A stretch of 64,000 nucleotides of DNA from Paenibacillus glycanilyticus NBRC 16618 (GTDB lineage Bacteria; Bacillota; Bacilli; Paenibacillales; Paenibacillaceae). Made by a program: the position numbers and the translations under genes. The stretch's first letter is position 1. Each line of letters begins with the position of its first letter. The notes beneath the pieces were generated by a model. That model was given only the letters and a program-made list of their open reading frames with translations. It had not been told where the DNA came from and ran no database searches. The stretch lies in the NCBI RefSeq assembly GCF_004000805.1, contig NZ_BILY01000013.1, positions 62,001 through 126,000 of the forward strand, read 5' to 3'. Below are positions 43,646 through 51,684 of this stretch, in pieces.

Positions 43646-45064
43646 TTATTGATTATCCTGATTTTCGCGCTTCGCCTTCAGCCACTTCGGAGCGCCCTTG
43701 TCCTTCTTGTCGCGGAGCCGCTCCTGCTTGGTTGCGGCCGGCTTTGGACGCGGGGCAGGAGCAGGGCCGTCAGGCTTGGCTGCGCCTTTTTTAGGCTTTC
43801 GTTCTTCCTTCAGAAGCGATTCCCATTCCTTGCTGTTCTTAGGCGCAACAAAGGAACGCGTGCTGACTTCCTGCTCTTCGGCATTCCTGCGCGGGGACGG
43901 TCTTGCCGCGACTTTGCTTGGCAGCTCGCTTGGAGCCACGAATTCGCCTTTGTACATTGCCTTCTCCGGCAGCTCGATACGAAGCGACTTGCGGAATTTG
44001 TCCATAATAAACCGTTCTTGAGGCGTAATGAGCGAAATAACGGTCCCTTTCCGCCCCATACGCCCGGTACGGCCGGCGCGGTGAACATAATGATCCGCAT
44101 CAATAGGGGGATCCAGATTAATGACAAGCGGCAGCCCCTCTATATCTAGACCTCTCGCCGCTACGTCGGTTGCGAGAAGCAGCTGCGTTTTTCCTTCACG
44201 GAATCTGGCCAGCGTCGCTGCCCGGCGCTGCTTGTCCGAATCGCCGTACAACGTCTCTACGGAGAAGCCCTCATAGCTCAGCTTCGCTTCCCAATTCGCT
44301 ATATTTTCGGTTACGTTCAGGAACAAAAGCGCAGACTCCGGCTTCAGCATGCGGACAATCCGTCTAGCGGCATCCGGCTTGTCCCGTTTATCGCATACGA
44401 CGTAAAAGTTATCAATCGTCTCCGATACCCGTTGCTCCGGCGCAATCTGAATGCGGACGGTATCCTTCATCCATCGTCCTTCGAACCGTGCCATCACGTC
44501 GGGATACGTTGCGGAGAAAAAGGCCAGCTGGCGCTCTTGGCTCATGGCGAACAGGATCGTCTCCACCTCGCGGGTCGAACCAAGCTCAAATACCTGATCC
44601 GCTTCATCGATAACAATATGACGCACCTCGCTGAGCTTCAGCTTGCGCAGCTTTAACAGCTCATGAATCCGCCCCGGCGTACCAATGACAATCTGCGGGC
44701 GAAGCTTCAGCTTCTCGATTTGGCGCTTCATCGCCGCGCCGCCGATCAACTGCTGGACGCGAAGGCCAAGCGGCTCCGCATAGCCTTCGGCTACACGGAC
44801 GATTTGCATCGCCAGCTCTTGCGTTGGAGCCAGGATAATCGCTTGAATGGCCCCCGATGTGGGCTTCAGCTGTTGAAGCATCGGCAGCAGATAGGCCAGC
44901 GTCTTGCCCGAGCCCGTCTGCGAACGCGCCGATACATCCCGGCCTTCCAGCAAGGTCGGAATCGCCTCGGCTTGGATGGCCGACGGTACCTTTATGTTGT
45001 TCGCTTCCAGCTTATCGCCCAGCGCTTTCGTAATGCCTAGATCATTCCATGTCTTTTGACTCAT
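43646..45064 (-). CDS. DEAD-box RNA helicase
   Basis: A 472-residue ATP-dependent RNA helicase: Q motif region IQAEAIP, motif I SQTGSGKT, motif Ia APTQELAMQI, motif Ib TPGR, motif II DEAD, motif III SAT, motif V ATDVAARGLDI and motif VI HRAGRTGR. The C-terminal 100 residues are basic and low in complexity (PRPKPAATKQERLRDKKDKG), typical of tails that bind RNA. Such enzymes help in ribosome assembly or cold growth. The ATG follows AGAGAGGAACGT. The SDR gene upstream ends 24 nt away, so the two are probably co-transcribed. No strong terminator is seen downstream. Confidence 0.94.
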   Translation of the reverse strand: MSQKTWNDLGITKALGDKLEANNIKVPSAIQAEAIPTLLEGRDVSARSQTGSGKTLAYLLPMLQQLKPTSGAIQAIILAPTQELAMQIVRVAEGYAEPLGLRVQQLIGGAAMKRQIEKLKLRPQIVIGTPGRIHELLKLRKLKLSEVRHIVIDEADQVFELGSTREVETILFAMSQERQLAFFSATYPDVMARFEGRWMKDTVRIQIAPEQRVSETIDNFYVVCDKRDKPDAARRIVRMLKPESALLFLNVTENIANWEAKLSYEGFSVETLYGDSDKQRRAATLARFREGKTQLLLATDVAARGLDIEGLPLVINLDPPIDADHYVHRAGRTGRMGRKGTVISLITPQERFIMDKFRKSLRIELPEKAMYKGEFVAPSELPSKVAARPSPRRNAEEQEVSTRSFVAPKNSKEWESLLKEERKPKKGAAKPDGPAPAPRPKPAATKQERLRDKKDKGAPKWLKAKRENQDNQ

Positions 45065-45088
45065 ATACGTTCCTCTCTTATTTCACCG

Positions 45089-45862
45089 CTATTTTCGATT
45101 AAACCAGCCGCCGAATACACGGTCGGCGATGCGCGGGAACAGCTGATACAGCTTAATGCCAACAGCCGCTGTTTTTGGCAGGTCCACTTCGGCTTTCCGC
45201 CGTTCCATCACTTTAATAATTTGCGATGCCACGTATTCAGGCTTCATCATAAACCAGCTTACGTTCTTCACGTAAGTGCCCGAAGGATCGGCGACATCGA
45301 AAAATTCGGTACGGATCGGACCCGGATTAACCGCCGATACCATAACGCCGGTACCGTTCAGCTCCATGCGCAGAGAATTGGTGAAGCCAAGCACCGCATG
45401 CTTGGTTGCCGAGTAACCGGTAGACTTCGAGGAACCGATTTTCCCCGCCATGGATGCAATATTAACAATATGTCCTCTTCCCTGCTTCAGCATGTAGGGC
45501 AGCACGGCTTTCGTGCAGCGGACAACCCCCATGTAGTTGGTGTCCATCATCTGCTCGAAGCTCTCTACCTCTGCTTCCAGGAAGGTCTCGAATTTGCCAA
45601 AACCCGCATTGTTCAGAAGAATATCGATTTTGCCGTATTTCGCTATAATGGCATCAACGGTCTGCTGCACCTGCTTCATATCGGTTACATCCATCTGATA
45701 CATCGGGCATGCCGCACCGATGACGGCCGCATGCTTGCGAAGCCGTTCCAGATTCCGCCCGGTCAAGATCGGCAACGCGCCAAGCTTAGCCAGCTGTTTT
45801 GCCGTGACCGCTCCAATTCCGCTGGAGGCTCCGGAAATAAGGACAATTTTCCCCTTTAACAC
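45089..45862 (-). CDS. Short-chain dehydrogenase/reductase
   Basis: A 257-residue SDR with the cofactor loop SGASSGIG (about 10-17), NNAG, the catalytic Ser-Tyr-Lys set (IASMAGK and YSATK, Tyr about 153) and PGPIRTEF. The GR after the second strand (TGRNLERL) fits NADP preference. The C-terminal part (PEYVASQIIKVMERRKAEV) resembles SDRs acting on lipids or ketoacyl compounds, but the substrate is unknown. The GTG start has AGGTGA 6 nt upstream. It is the first gene of a two-gene unit with the DEAD-box helicase. Confidence 0.9.
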   Translation of the reverse strand: MLKGKIVLISGASSGIGAVTAKQLAKLGALPILTGRNLERLRKHAAVIGAACPMYQMDVTDMKQVQQTVDAIIAKYGKIDILLNNAGFGKFETFLEAEVESFEQMMDTNYMGVVRCTKAVLPYMLKQGRGHIVNIASMAGKIGSSKSTGYSATKHAVLGFTNSLRMELNGTGVMVSAVNPGPIRTEFFDVADPSGTYVKNVSWFMMKPEYVASQIIKVMERRKAEVDLPKTAAVGIKLYQLFPRIADRVFGGWFNRK

Positions 45863-45941
45863 TCATCATCACCTGCATCCGCTTCGCTCATTCTCATCTC
45901 TTAAGTGTACTTGATCAATCCCTGATTAGCAAAAAATAAAG

Positions 45942-45968
45942 CAAAAAAAATAGCTCCCGAAGGAGCCT
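45942..45968 (-). terminator. cheX terminator
   Basis: A short GCTCC-cgaa-GGAGC stem followed on the minus strand by ATTTTTTTT, 10-30 nt after the stop codon. Confidence 0.75.
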
Positions 45969-45977
45969 GCTTCTATG

Positions 45978-46439
45978 TTACGATGCGACTAGGACTTGAA
46001 TATCAAATTGACCGATTCCGTCCATAATGAGAGGTACCGTTAATGCCTGTCCTGCAGATAAGCTTTCGGCGCTAGCAGACTGAATAATTTTTGGAGGCGT
46101 AATATCTACGCTTACCCCTTGATTGAAAAGCATGGTGCTTGCGTTACCGCTAATCATGTTACCAAGCTCGGATATCGCGCTGCGACCGATCTCGTCAAGC
46201 TCGGAGATCGTAAATCCGCCCATCATGGCAGAGACCATCTTCAGAGCTACCTGCTCGCTCAGCCCGAATACAATGTCGCCATTCATTTGCCCATTAATCC
46301 CAATCTGAATCCAAATGTGATTTTCTACTAATTCGATATTCTTCAAGCCTAGCTTTCCGGTGGAAGGCCGAATCTGGATCACCTGTTCGATGACGATCGT
46401 TGCGGCTTCAAGAAACGGATTAATGTATTCTGCCTTCAT
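45978..46439 (-). CDS. cheX: CheX-type chemotaxis phosphatase
   Basis: A 153-residue protein of the CheC/CheX/FliY phosphatase group. The dephosphorylation motif ExxN is visible once, in ISELGNMISGN (Glu and Asn three apart). CheX acts on CheY-P in the cytoplasm and so ends the motor signal; Thermotoga and spirochaete CheX work as dimers with this one motif. It stands alone, without other chemotaxis genes nearby. The ATG at 46439 is preceded by AGGAGCG 7 nt upstream. Confidence 0.85.
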   Translation of the reverse strand: MKAEYINPFLEAATIVIEQVIQIRPSTGKLGLKNIELVENHIWIQIGINGQMNGDIVFGLSEQVALKMVSAMMGGFTISELDEIGRSAISELGNMISGNASTMLFNQGVSVDITPPKIIQSASAESLSAGQALTVPLIMDGIGQFDIQVLVAS

Positions 46440-46606
46440 TAGCGGGAACGCTCCTTTTCGACAAAATTCGCACGTAGTCTATTCTATTTCCATTATACTT
46501 AAATACGTAGGACAAGTATACTAATATTATCATTATTGAACCTTAAGTCCTACGCATATAGTCACTTTTTCATACTTAATTTGACAAAAAGTGGGGGTTT
46601 CCTTCC

Positions 46607-47581
46607 ATGCCTAACGTTTGGGCGCATCTCATATTTGGCCAAAAAGTACTTGATCAGCTGCAAGAGTCCGGGCTTGCAGCCTCGGAACCGCTCCGCCGGT
46701 TATTTTATATGGGCTGTCAGGGTCCGGATTTCCTATTCTATCACCGTTTTTTGCCGTGGCAGGGACAATCGCCCATGATCCAGCTTGGCAGCGACATGCA
46801 TAACCGGGACTGCGGGCCTGTCCTTATGAAGCTGCTTGATTCGGTTGCCGGACGTTCCGCGGAGGCCCGTCAGCCTGATCCGGCTGTTGTGTATGCATTG
46901 GGATTTGTGCTCCACCATGTGCTCGACCGGCATATGCACCCGCTTGTCTTCAGCAGATCCGGCTTCCGCAAATGGGATCATCAGCGTTACGAGGTCATGA
47001 TGGATACGATTATTGCCAGGCAGCAATGGGGAATCGAAACGTGGAAAACACCGGTATGGCGTAAAATCGACATAGGAGACCGGTTGCCGGAAGCTGTAGT
47101 GAAAGCCTTCCAAGCCATTACCGGCAGCTTCTATCCGGAGCTTGCACCGGTCGTCCGCGAGGAAGATTGGAATAACGCAGTCCGGGATATGATCCGGGCT
47201 CAACGTCTGTTCCACGATCCAACTTCTATTAAACGATCCATTACCTTCGGGCAGATTGAACCCTTTGTCTTTCGGAAGCAAGTGCCTTACGACGTGCTGA
47301 ACGAAGCCGGAACGCCATGGATTGATCCTTCGGACAAAACCGTTATCCGAAACGAGACCGCCTGGACCTTATGGAACCATGCGATGGAGGATGCGCTGCT
47401 GGTTATTCCCGCGGTCCTTCGCTATTTAAGAGAAGGCAGCGGAAGGCCGGAGCTTCGTCAGCATGCAGAAGGTCTTATCGGCAACCTCTCCTATGAGACC
47501 GGACTTCCCTGCGATTCCGACGCGAGCATTCGCTATGCGGAGCCGATTTGGCCGGATGGCGGAATAAAGGAAGCTCCCTAA
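46607..47581 (+). CDS. Zinc-dependent phospholipase C-like protein
   Basis: A 324-residue protein of the zinc-dependent phospholipase C family. The His/Asp pattern that would bind metal is present: WAH near the start, GCQGPDF, SDMHNR and LGFVLHHVLDRHMHP (about 100-114). Unlike secreted bacterial enzymes it has no signal peptide, as is common in Bacillus and Paenibacillus homologues. The true substrate is unknown. The ATG is preceded by a GTGGGGG element within an ACTTTTT/AAAAAGT palindrome, discussed under findings. It is monocistronic, and its stop codon lies inside the terminator hairpin. Confidence 0.8.
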   Translation: MPNVWAHLIFGQKVLDQLQESGLAASEPLRRLFYMGCQGPDFLFYHRFLPWQGQSPMIQLGSDMHNRDCGPVLMKLLDSVAGRSAEARQPDPAVVYALGFVLHHVLDRHMHPLVFSRSGFRKWDHQRYEVMMDTIIARQQWGIETWKTPVWRKIDIGDRLPEAVVKAFQAITGSFYPELAPVVREEDWNNAVRDMIRAQRLFHDPTSIKRSITFGQIEPFVFRKQVPYDVLNEAGTPWIDPSDKTVIRNETAWTLWNHAMEDALLVIPAVLRYLREGSGRPELRQHAEGLIGNLSYETGLPCDSDASIRYAEPIWPDGGIKEAP

Positions 47582-47602
47582 AGCGGGAGCTTCCTTTATT
47601 TC
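47566..47602. terminator. Terminator overlapping the phospholipase C-like gene end
   Basis: AAAGGAAGCTCCC pairs with GGGAGCTTCCTTT across a loop containing the TAA stop; TTTATTTCTT follows on the plus strand. It may also serve the minus-strand HRDC gene. Confidence 0.85.
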
Positions 47603-47614
47603 TTCCCTCACCAA

Positions 47615-48598
47615 TTACATCGCTTGCTGCTTCGCGGACTTCCGGTAGTGGAGGCGGACAAGGCGCAGCCTCTCATAGAGTACGTCCATCTGCTTTTCCT
47701 TCAAGCTGTCTTCCCCGTATACCTGCTGCAGCACGGGCTTCAAGTAACGGTCGCCGGCCTGGCGGAACGTTTCCCAGATCAGCTCTCTTTCCGTATCCGG
47801 CATATCCGCGAGCTCCCTGGCAATAAGCGGTTCAAAATCGTAGCCTTCCGTTTCAAGCTGTTCAATCCGGTCCATAATCTCGCGGCGGGGAAGCTCAAGC
47901 TCCGATTGCAGCTGTTCCATCGAACCGCCTTCAAAGACAAAGCTTAATATCCGCTTCTTCTGCTGCTGCCGGATCATATCGTTCTTGTATCGTGCTTCCT
48001 TCTGCTTATACATCCATTGGGTATACGCAACCGGCTCCAGCTTCTCGGTTACCCATTTCAGCGGAAAATCGGTCTCGCGGCCATGCTGAACCGTTATTTC
48101 CAAGAGCTCCTGCCCGTAGGCCGCATGCTTCTGCTCTCCCCAGCCCGGAATTTGCAGCAATTCTTCCGTTGTATACGGAACAAATGCGCTAATCATCCAC
48201 AGCATCCGGTTGGTGGCAACCAAATAAGCCGAACGCTTCTCCGAGACTGCCTTCTTGCGGCGCCATTCCCGAAGCGCCTCGAACAGCTCCTGCTTCGCAT
48301 GAAGCTCGCCGTAGCATTGCAGCATCGACAAGAAGCTGCCGGCTCCCCCCCGCTTCTCCTCCAGCATGCCGTCTACGACAGGCGTATAGCCTTCGCCCAT
48401 TTTTACCGCAACGCCATGACGGAAGCCGATCAGCATTTCTTCCCAGGACGTACCTTCAAACCAGCTGACAGCCTCTGCATCCCCCTCCGACCACAAGACT
48501 GCCCAGATGCCGTCTCTCTCGCAGATGGAGAGCTTTCCCGTAACAATGGTGCCGTCCTCAACCGGTTTTTCAAACGTGTTCAGAAAAACGATTTGCAT
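47615..48598 (-). CDS. HRDC-domain protein
   Basis: A 327-residue protein. Residues about 103-172 match an HRDC domain (LFEALREWRRKKAVSEKRSA then ELLQIPGWGEQKHAAYGQEL), a helical fold that binds DNA in RecQ helicases and RNase D. There is no helicase or nuclease domain. The N-terminal 90 residues are beta-like and the C-terminal part holds a winged-helix-like segment (LPRREIMDRIEQLETEGYDF), as in the tail of RecQ proteins. It is a stand-alone nucleic-acid-binding protein of unknown role. The ATG has GGAG 10 nt upstream. A terminator-like hairpin in the leader at 48661-48704 could act as an attenuator. Confidence 0.78.
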   Translation of the reverse strand: MQIVFLNTFEKPVEDGTIVTGKLSICERDGIWAVLWSEGDAEAVSWFEGTSWEEMLIGFRHGVAVKMGEGYTPVVDGMLEEKRGGAGSFLSMLQCYGELHAKQELFEALREWRRKKAVSEKRSAYLVATNRMLWMISAFVPYTTEELLQIPGWGEQKHAAYGQELLEITVQHGRETDFPLKWVTEKLEPVAYTQWMYKQKEARYKNDMIRQQQKKRILSFVFEGGSMEQLQSELELPRREIMDRIEQLETEGYDFEPLIARELADMPDTERELIWETFRQAGDRYLKPVLQQVYGEDSLKEKQMDVLYERLRLVRLHYRKSAKQQAM

Positions 48599-48660
48599 GA
48601 TTCATTCACTCCTCGACCAAAATGGATAATCGCGCGAATAAACGTAAGCAAGCCTAAACG

Positions 48661-48704
48661 CAAAAAAAAGCACCCCTCCTGCAAAAAATGCAAGAGAGGT
48701 GCTT
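48661..48704 (-). terminator. Terminator-like hairpin upstream of the HRDC gene
   Basis: The stem AAGCACC-CTC/GAG-GGTGCTT is interrupted by small bulges and followed on the minus strand by eight T. It lies 63 nt before the HRDC start. No minus-strand gene lies upstream within reach. Confidence 0.6.
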
Positions 48705-48810
48705 CCTCAAGTTCGTTTATTCGATTAGTTTAATGCTAACATAACCATACCTTTCTTACAAGCGTTTTCTTATTGTATAATGTGTGCAAACGATTTATGG
48801 AGGCTTTATC

Positions 48811-49107
48811 ATGCTGCTGCCTGATTATGATTTTATGTCCGATACAACGGAAGATACGTCCACGAGATTCGTGACGTTTATTACGCCTAGCATGAAGCGT
48901 TTCGACCTCGCTATTATGTCGACGGCAAGATTTTACGGGAAGAAGCTGATTACCGATCTTCAAGCCGGACGTACGGCTATCATTGGCCCGGATGATCTGG
49001 AAGAGGAAGGATATCTGGAACATACCTTTCAACTGACGGAGGAAGAAGCGGCGGAGCTGGCCCAATTTTTATATTTTGTAGTAGGAACGGTGAATTTTAC
49101 CGATTAA
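48811..49107 (+). CDS. DUF3055-like small protein
   Basis: A 98-residue acidic protein. Segments such as TSTRFVTFITPSMKRFDLAI, GRTAIIGPDDLEEEGYLEH and LTEEEAAELAQFLYFV recall the DUF3055 family of Bacillales, of unknown function, as I remember it. No signal peptide or membrane span. The ATG at 48811 has GGAGG 7 nt upstream; frames starting earlier would include that site. A second small gene follows after 57 nt on the same strand. Confidence 0.7.
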   Translation: MLLPDYDFMSDTTEDTSTRFVTFITPSMKRFDLAIMSTARFYGKKLITDLQAGRTAIIGPDDLEEEGYLEHTFQLTEEEAAELAQFLYFVVGTVNFTD

Positions 49108-49164
49108 TCAAGGGTACACTGAGAGGGCGAACGCAAACTTAAGCCATTTCAGGAGGAGATATCG

Positions 49165-49437
49165 GTGGATCGGTTTTTAAACGAAGACCGCAGCGAATAC
49201 ACGGATTTATCGACGGTGGAATCGCAAAGGAATGATCTCTCGCACGAGGAGTTCCCGGACGGTTCCTACGGCTCGAGCATAACGGGGCCAACTGGCAAAA
49301 GCGGTCCTTGGCGCATAGATCAGCGTTCCTCAAGGCCTTACGGCTATGAGAATCGCCAAATGCACGAGGAATACAACCGTGATTTTGCGGGCGATGATGA
49401 TTACGACTCGCTCCCTGATGCAATGGATGAACCATAA
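49165..49437 (+). CDS. Small acidic hydrophilic protein
   Basis: A 90-residue protein rich in Asp, Glu, Ser, Arg and Tyr, probably mostly disordered (GDDDYDSLPDAMDEP at the end). No hydrophobic segment. The GTG start has a perfect AGGAGG 8 nt upstream and a strong terminator follows, which supports a real gene. I do not recognise the family. Small proteins of this composition are often sporulation products in Bacillales, but nothing here proves that. Confidence 0.62.
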   Translation: MDRFLNEDRSEYTDLSTVESQRNDLSHEEFPDGSYGSSITGPTGKSGPWRIDQRSSRPYGYENRQMHEEYNRDFAGDDDYDSLPDAMDEP

Positions 49438-49472
49438 AACAAAGCCCTGGCCAATGGCCGGGGCTTTGTTTG
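49437..49472. terminator. Bidirectional terminator between the small acidic protein and tail-collar genes
   Basis: ACAAAGCCC-t-GGCC and GGCC-g-GGGCTTTGT form a long stem with T-rich flanks on both strands. It ends the plus-strand gene and the minus-strand tail-collar operon. Confidence 0.85.
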
Positions 49473-49475
49473 TCG

Positions 49476-50000
49476 TTATGGTCTTTGAGGGAATATGCCT
49501 CTCAAAGAGATAATAAAATTAAGTGCCTGGTAAGGCTGCATATTGTTGTGCGGCTGAGAGCCTCCTGTAATTCCTACCGCGATCGGATTAAGAGAAACAT
49601 CCGTCTTATCGGAATAATACTGGATTCCGCCCCGGCCAGGCGCGCCCGCCATTGCCCAAATATCATTCTGCGCCTCCGTTTTGTTAGAAGCGGCTTGCGC
49701 GTTTGCCAGATGAGTATGGGCAGGAATTTCGGTTTGAAGCAGCGTTACGCTAGGCTCACCGTTCATCTCGCCTAAATCTCGAAGCGAAAGCCCCGGCCCT
49801 TGTCCCCAATGCATCGGTGCGCGGCCTCGAAGATCCGGCAGAGCAAATGTCGTCTTGCCGTCGCCTCCGTACGTGACGCCAAGCAAAGAGAACAGAGCCG
49901 TATTTTGAGCGATAGACATAATTTGACCATTGCAGAATGCCCAGTCTCTCGGTGCGTAGTTGCCTGCAAACAACCTAATCTCGCCAATGTATGGATCCAT
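49476..50000 (-). CDS. Tail-collar domain protein (copy 3)
   Basis: A 174-residue protein with the phage tail-collar fold seen in fibre tips and in the microcystin-related MdpB family: PYIGEIRLFAGNYAPRDWAF, CNGQIMSI, TYGGDGKTTFALPDLRGRAP, and the end GGSQPHNNMQPYQALNFIIS. It is the last of three paralogues in one operon headed by a GNAT gene. There are no other phage genes nearby. The family is common as small gene sets in Firmicutes; its role is unknown. The ATG follows AAAGGA. Confidence 0.88.
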   Translation of the reverse strand: MDPYIGEIRLFAGNYAPRDWAFCNGQIMSIAQNTALFSLLGVTYGGDGKTTFALPDLRGRAPMHWGQGPGLSLRDLGEMNGEPSVTLLQTEIPAHTHLANAQAASNKTEAQNDIWAMAGAPGRGGIQYYSDKTDVSLNPIAVGITGGSQPHNNMQPYQALNFIISLRGIFPQRP

Positions 50001-50018
50001 TTTTTTCAGTCCTTTCTA

Positions 50019-50516
50019 CTAATCTCTCGGAGGATAAATCCCTTGTAATGCGATGCAGAAATTGACAACCAAATACGGCTGCATATTATTATGGGGCTGG
50101 CTGCCACCCGCTTGCGCGATGGCATTCGGTGACATAGTCGCATTGGGCTGCGGAGCAAAAGGCGTAACGCTGGTGGAGGTTCCCCAGGTTTTTCCGGCCG
50201 GCCCCGATCCCGCAGCATCGGACCCGCCCTTAGCCTGATGATTATGCTGCGGCATCTCGTTAATGGTAATCGTATGAGCTTCTTCGCCGGCTGTCTGCCC
50301 TAATACGACGGTTTGGCTTGGATGAACCGGAACGCGTCCTTGCAAATTCGGAAGTGCAAAGGTAGTCCTGCCGTCGCCGCCATACGTTGTGCCAAGAAGA
50401 GAAAACAGCGCCTGATTCTGCTGTATCGACAGGAGCTGGCCGTTGCATTGCGCCCAGCCCTTTGGAGCAAAGTTGAACGGAAATTGTCTTACCTCGCCAA
50501 CAAACGGTTCTGCCAT
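50019..50516 (-). CDS. Tail-collar domain protein (copy 2)
   Basis: A 165-residue paralogue: FVGEVRQFPFNFAPKGWAQC, NGQLLSIQQNQALFSLLGTT, TFALPNLQGRVPVH, and GGSQPHNNMQPYLVVNFCIA. A variable middle (GGSDAAGSGPAGKTWGTS) distinguishes it from the other two. The ATG has AAGGAGG 9 nt upstream. There are short gaps to its neighbours (18 and 23 nt), so the three are made from one transcript. The three conserved ends and changing middles suggest that the variable part recognises different ligands. Confidence 0.88.
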   Translation of the reverse strand: MAEPFVGEVRQFPFNFAPKGWAQCNGQLLSIQQNQALFSLLGTTYGGDGRTTFALPNLQGRVPVHPSQTVVLGQTAGEEAHTITINEMPQHNHQAKGGSDAAGSGPAGKTWGTSTSVTPFAPQPNATMSPNAIAQAGGSQPHNNMQPYLVVNFCIALQGIYPPRD

Positions 50517-50539
50517 GATATTTCCTCCTTGTTCTCTTT

Positions 50540-51058
50540 CTAGTATTGGGTCGGATAGATCCCCTCAAGGGCAATAATGAACGAAACAGCCAGATAAGGC
50601 ATCATATTGTCGTGAGGCTGGCTTCCGCCGGTCGCTTCTATAGCTGCAGCGTTTAAAGTAACGTTGGGGGCTGCGTCGGAATACAGATTTTTGTCGCTGA
50701 CCGCCCAAAAAGCATTCTCCGGACTGCTGCTCGTTCCCGATAAAGTCGAACTGTTCGCTGCATGGGAGTGAACGGGAAGCTGATTCATAGTCAACGTAAC
50801 GGATTCGGCACCCGCATTCTGGCCAATCACGTACATACTGCCTGTCGTATTGTTGCGTCCCGTATGTACAGGCAAACGCCCCTGCATATTCGGCAGCGCA
50901 AAGGTAGATGTACCGTCACCGCCGTACGTTGTGCCGATCAAGGAAAACAAAACCTCGTTTTCGCTGATGGACAATACCTGACCGTTGCAAAAAGCCCAGC
51001 CGACAGGAGCAAAATTGCCTCCAAACATGCGAATTTCACCTACGTACTGATCACTCAT
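50540..51058 (-). CDS. Tail-collar domain protein (copy 1)
   Basis: A 172-residue paralogue: YVGEIRMFGGNFAPVGWAFC, NGQVLSISENEVLFSLIGTT, TFALPNMQGRLPVH, and GGSQPHDNMMPYLAVSFIIA. Its ATG overlaps the stop of the GNAT gene (ATGA at 51055-51058), so the two are translationally coupled. The constant coupling of tail-collar proteins with an acetyltransferase suggests that the enzyme modifies them or acts on the same substrate, but this is inference. Confidence 0.88.
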   Translation of the reverse strand: MSDQYVGEIRMFGGNFAPVGWAFCNGQVLSISENEVLFSLIGTTYGGDGTSTFALPNMQGRLPVHTGRNNTTGSMYVIGQNAGAESVTLTMNQLPVHSHAANSSTLSGTSSSPENAFWAVSDKNLYSDAAPNVTLNAAAIEATGGSQPHDNMMPYLAVSFIIALEGIYPTQY

Positions 51059-51537
51059 ATTAATTGCTCCTCTCTCGTATCCGGCTGCCAGGCCATAGAA
51101 ATATAAGGAGATGTTCCTCCTATAGCCTTGAAGCCAAGTCTTTCGTACAACCGCTTTGCCTGACTGTGCTCCAATACGCTGAGCTTAACCGTTAGACCTG
51201 CTGCCGCTGCTTCTTCCTGTAGGCTTGTTATTACCGCCGTTCCAATTCCCTTATTGCGGTAAGCGGTCAGCAAGGAAATATCAACGAGATGAATAGAGCC
51301 GCGCCTGGACGCAATGATCCTTCCTATTCGATTCCCGTCATGCGTTATTACTTGCGTGACGGCCTCCGGGAACTGCAACGCATAAGACCTGGCCTGAAGC
51401 TCGAACTGCATGCGCAGAAAAGCTTCTGCGTCCCCTGCCGGCCATCCCCAGGCTTCCATCTCTTCGCGCCTTGTATCGGCATAAACCTCAAACAAAAAAT
51501 CAGCATCTTCAGGACAAGCAGATTCGAATATCAGCAT
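51055..51537 (-). CDS. GNAT-family N-acetyltransferase
   Basis: A 160-residue GNAT enzyme with the acetyl-CoA-binding loop YRNKGIGTAVI (motif A, about 94-104), preceded by the usual strand (IHLVDISLL), and the C-terminal YERLGFKAIGG. It transfers acetyl to an amino group of an unknown substrate. The ATG at 51537 is preceded by GTGGGGGT. It is the first gene of the operon with the three tail-collar proteins. Confidence 0.88.
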   Translation of the reverse strand: MLIFESACPEDADFLFEVYADTRREEMEAWGWPAGDAEAFLRMQFELQARSYALQFPEAVTQVITHDGNRIGRIIASRRGSIHLVDISLLTAYRNKGIGTAVITSLQEEAAAAGLTVKLSVLEHSQAKRLYERLGFKAIGGTSPYISMAWQPDTREEQLI

Positions 51538-51635
51538 CGCACCCCCACTTTTTAAGTAGTAAATATTAGCAAAAAGTAGTGCAATTCTACTATAGATTTA
51601 AGAGACGGATATTGTCAATTAATGTATAAAAATAT

Positions 51636-51670
51636 TAAAAAAAGCCCCTGCCTGAATTAGGCAAGGGCTT
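51636..51670 (-). terminator. Terminator of the giant SLH protein gene
   Basis: AAGCCC-c-TGCCT and AGGCA-a-GGGCTT pair across a 5-nt loop, followed on the minus strand by seven T, 15-50 nt after the stop. Confidence 0.88.
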
Positions 51671-51684
51671 CAAAATGGATAGAT

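Noticed and set aside
49476..51058. Prophage remnant suggested by tail-collar domains
   Set aside because: No integrase, terminase, capsid or lysis genes are near, and such collar-domain sets occur widely outside phages.
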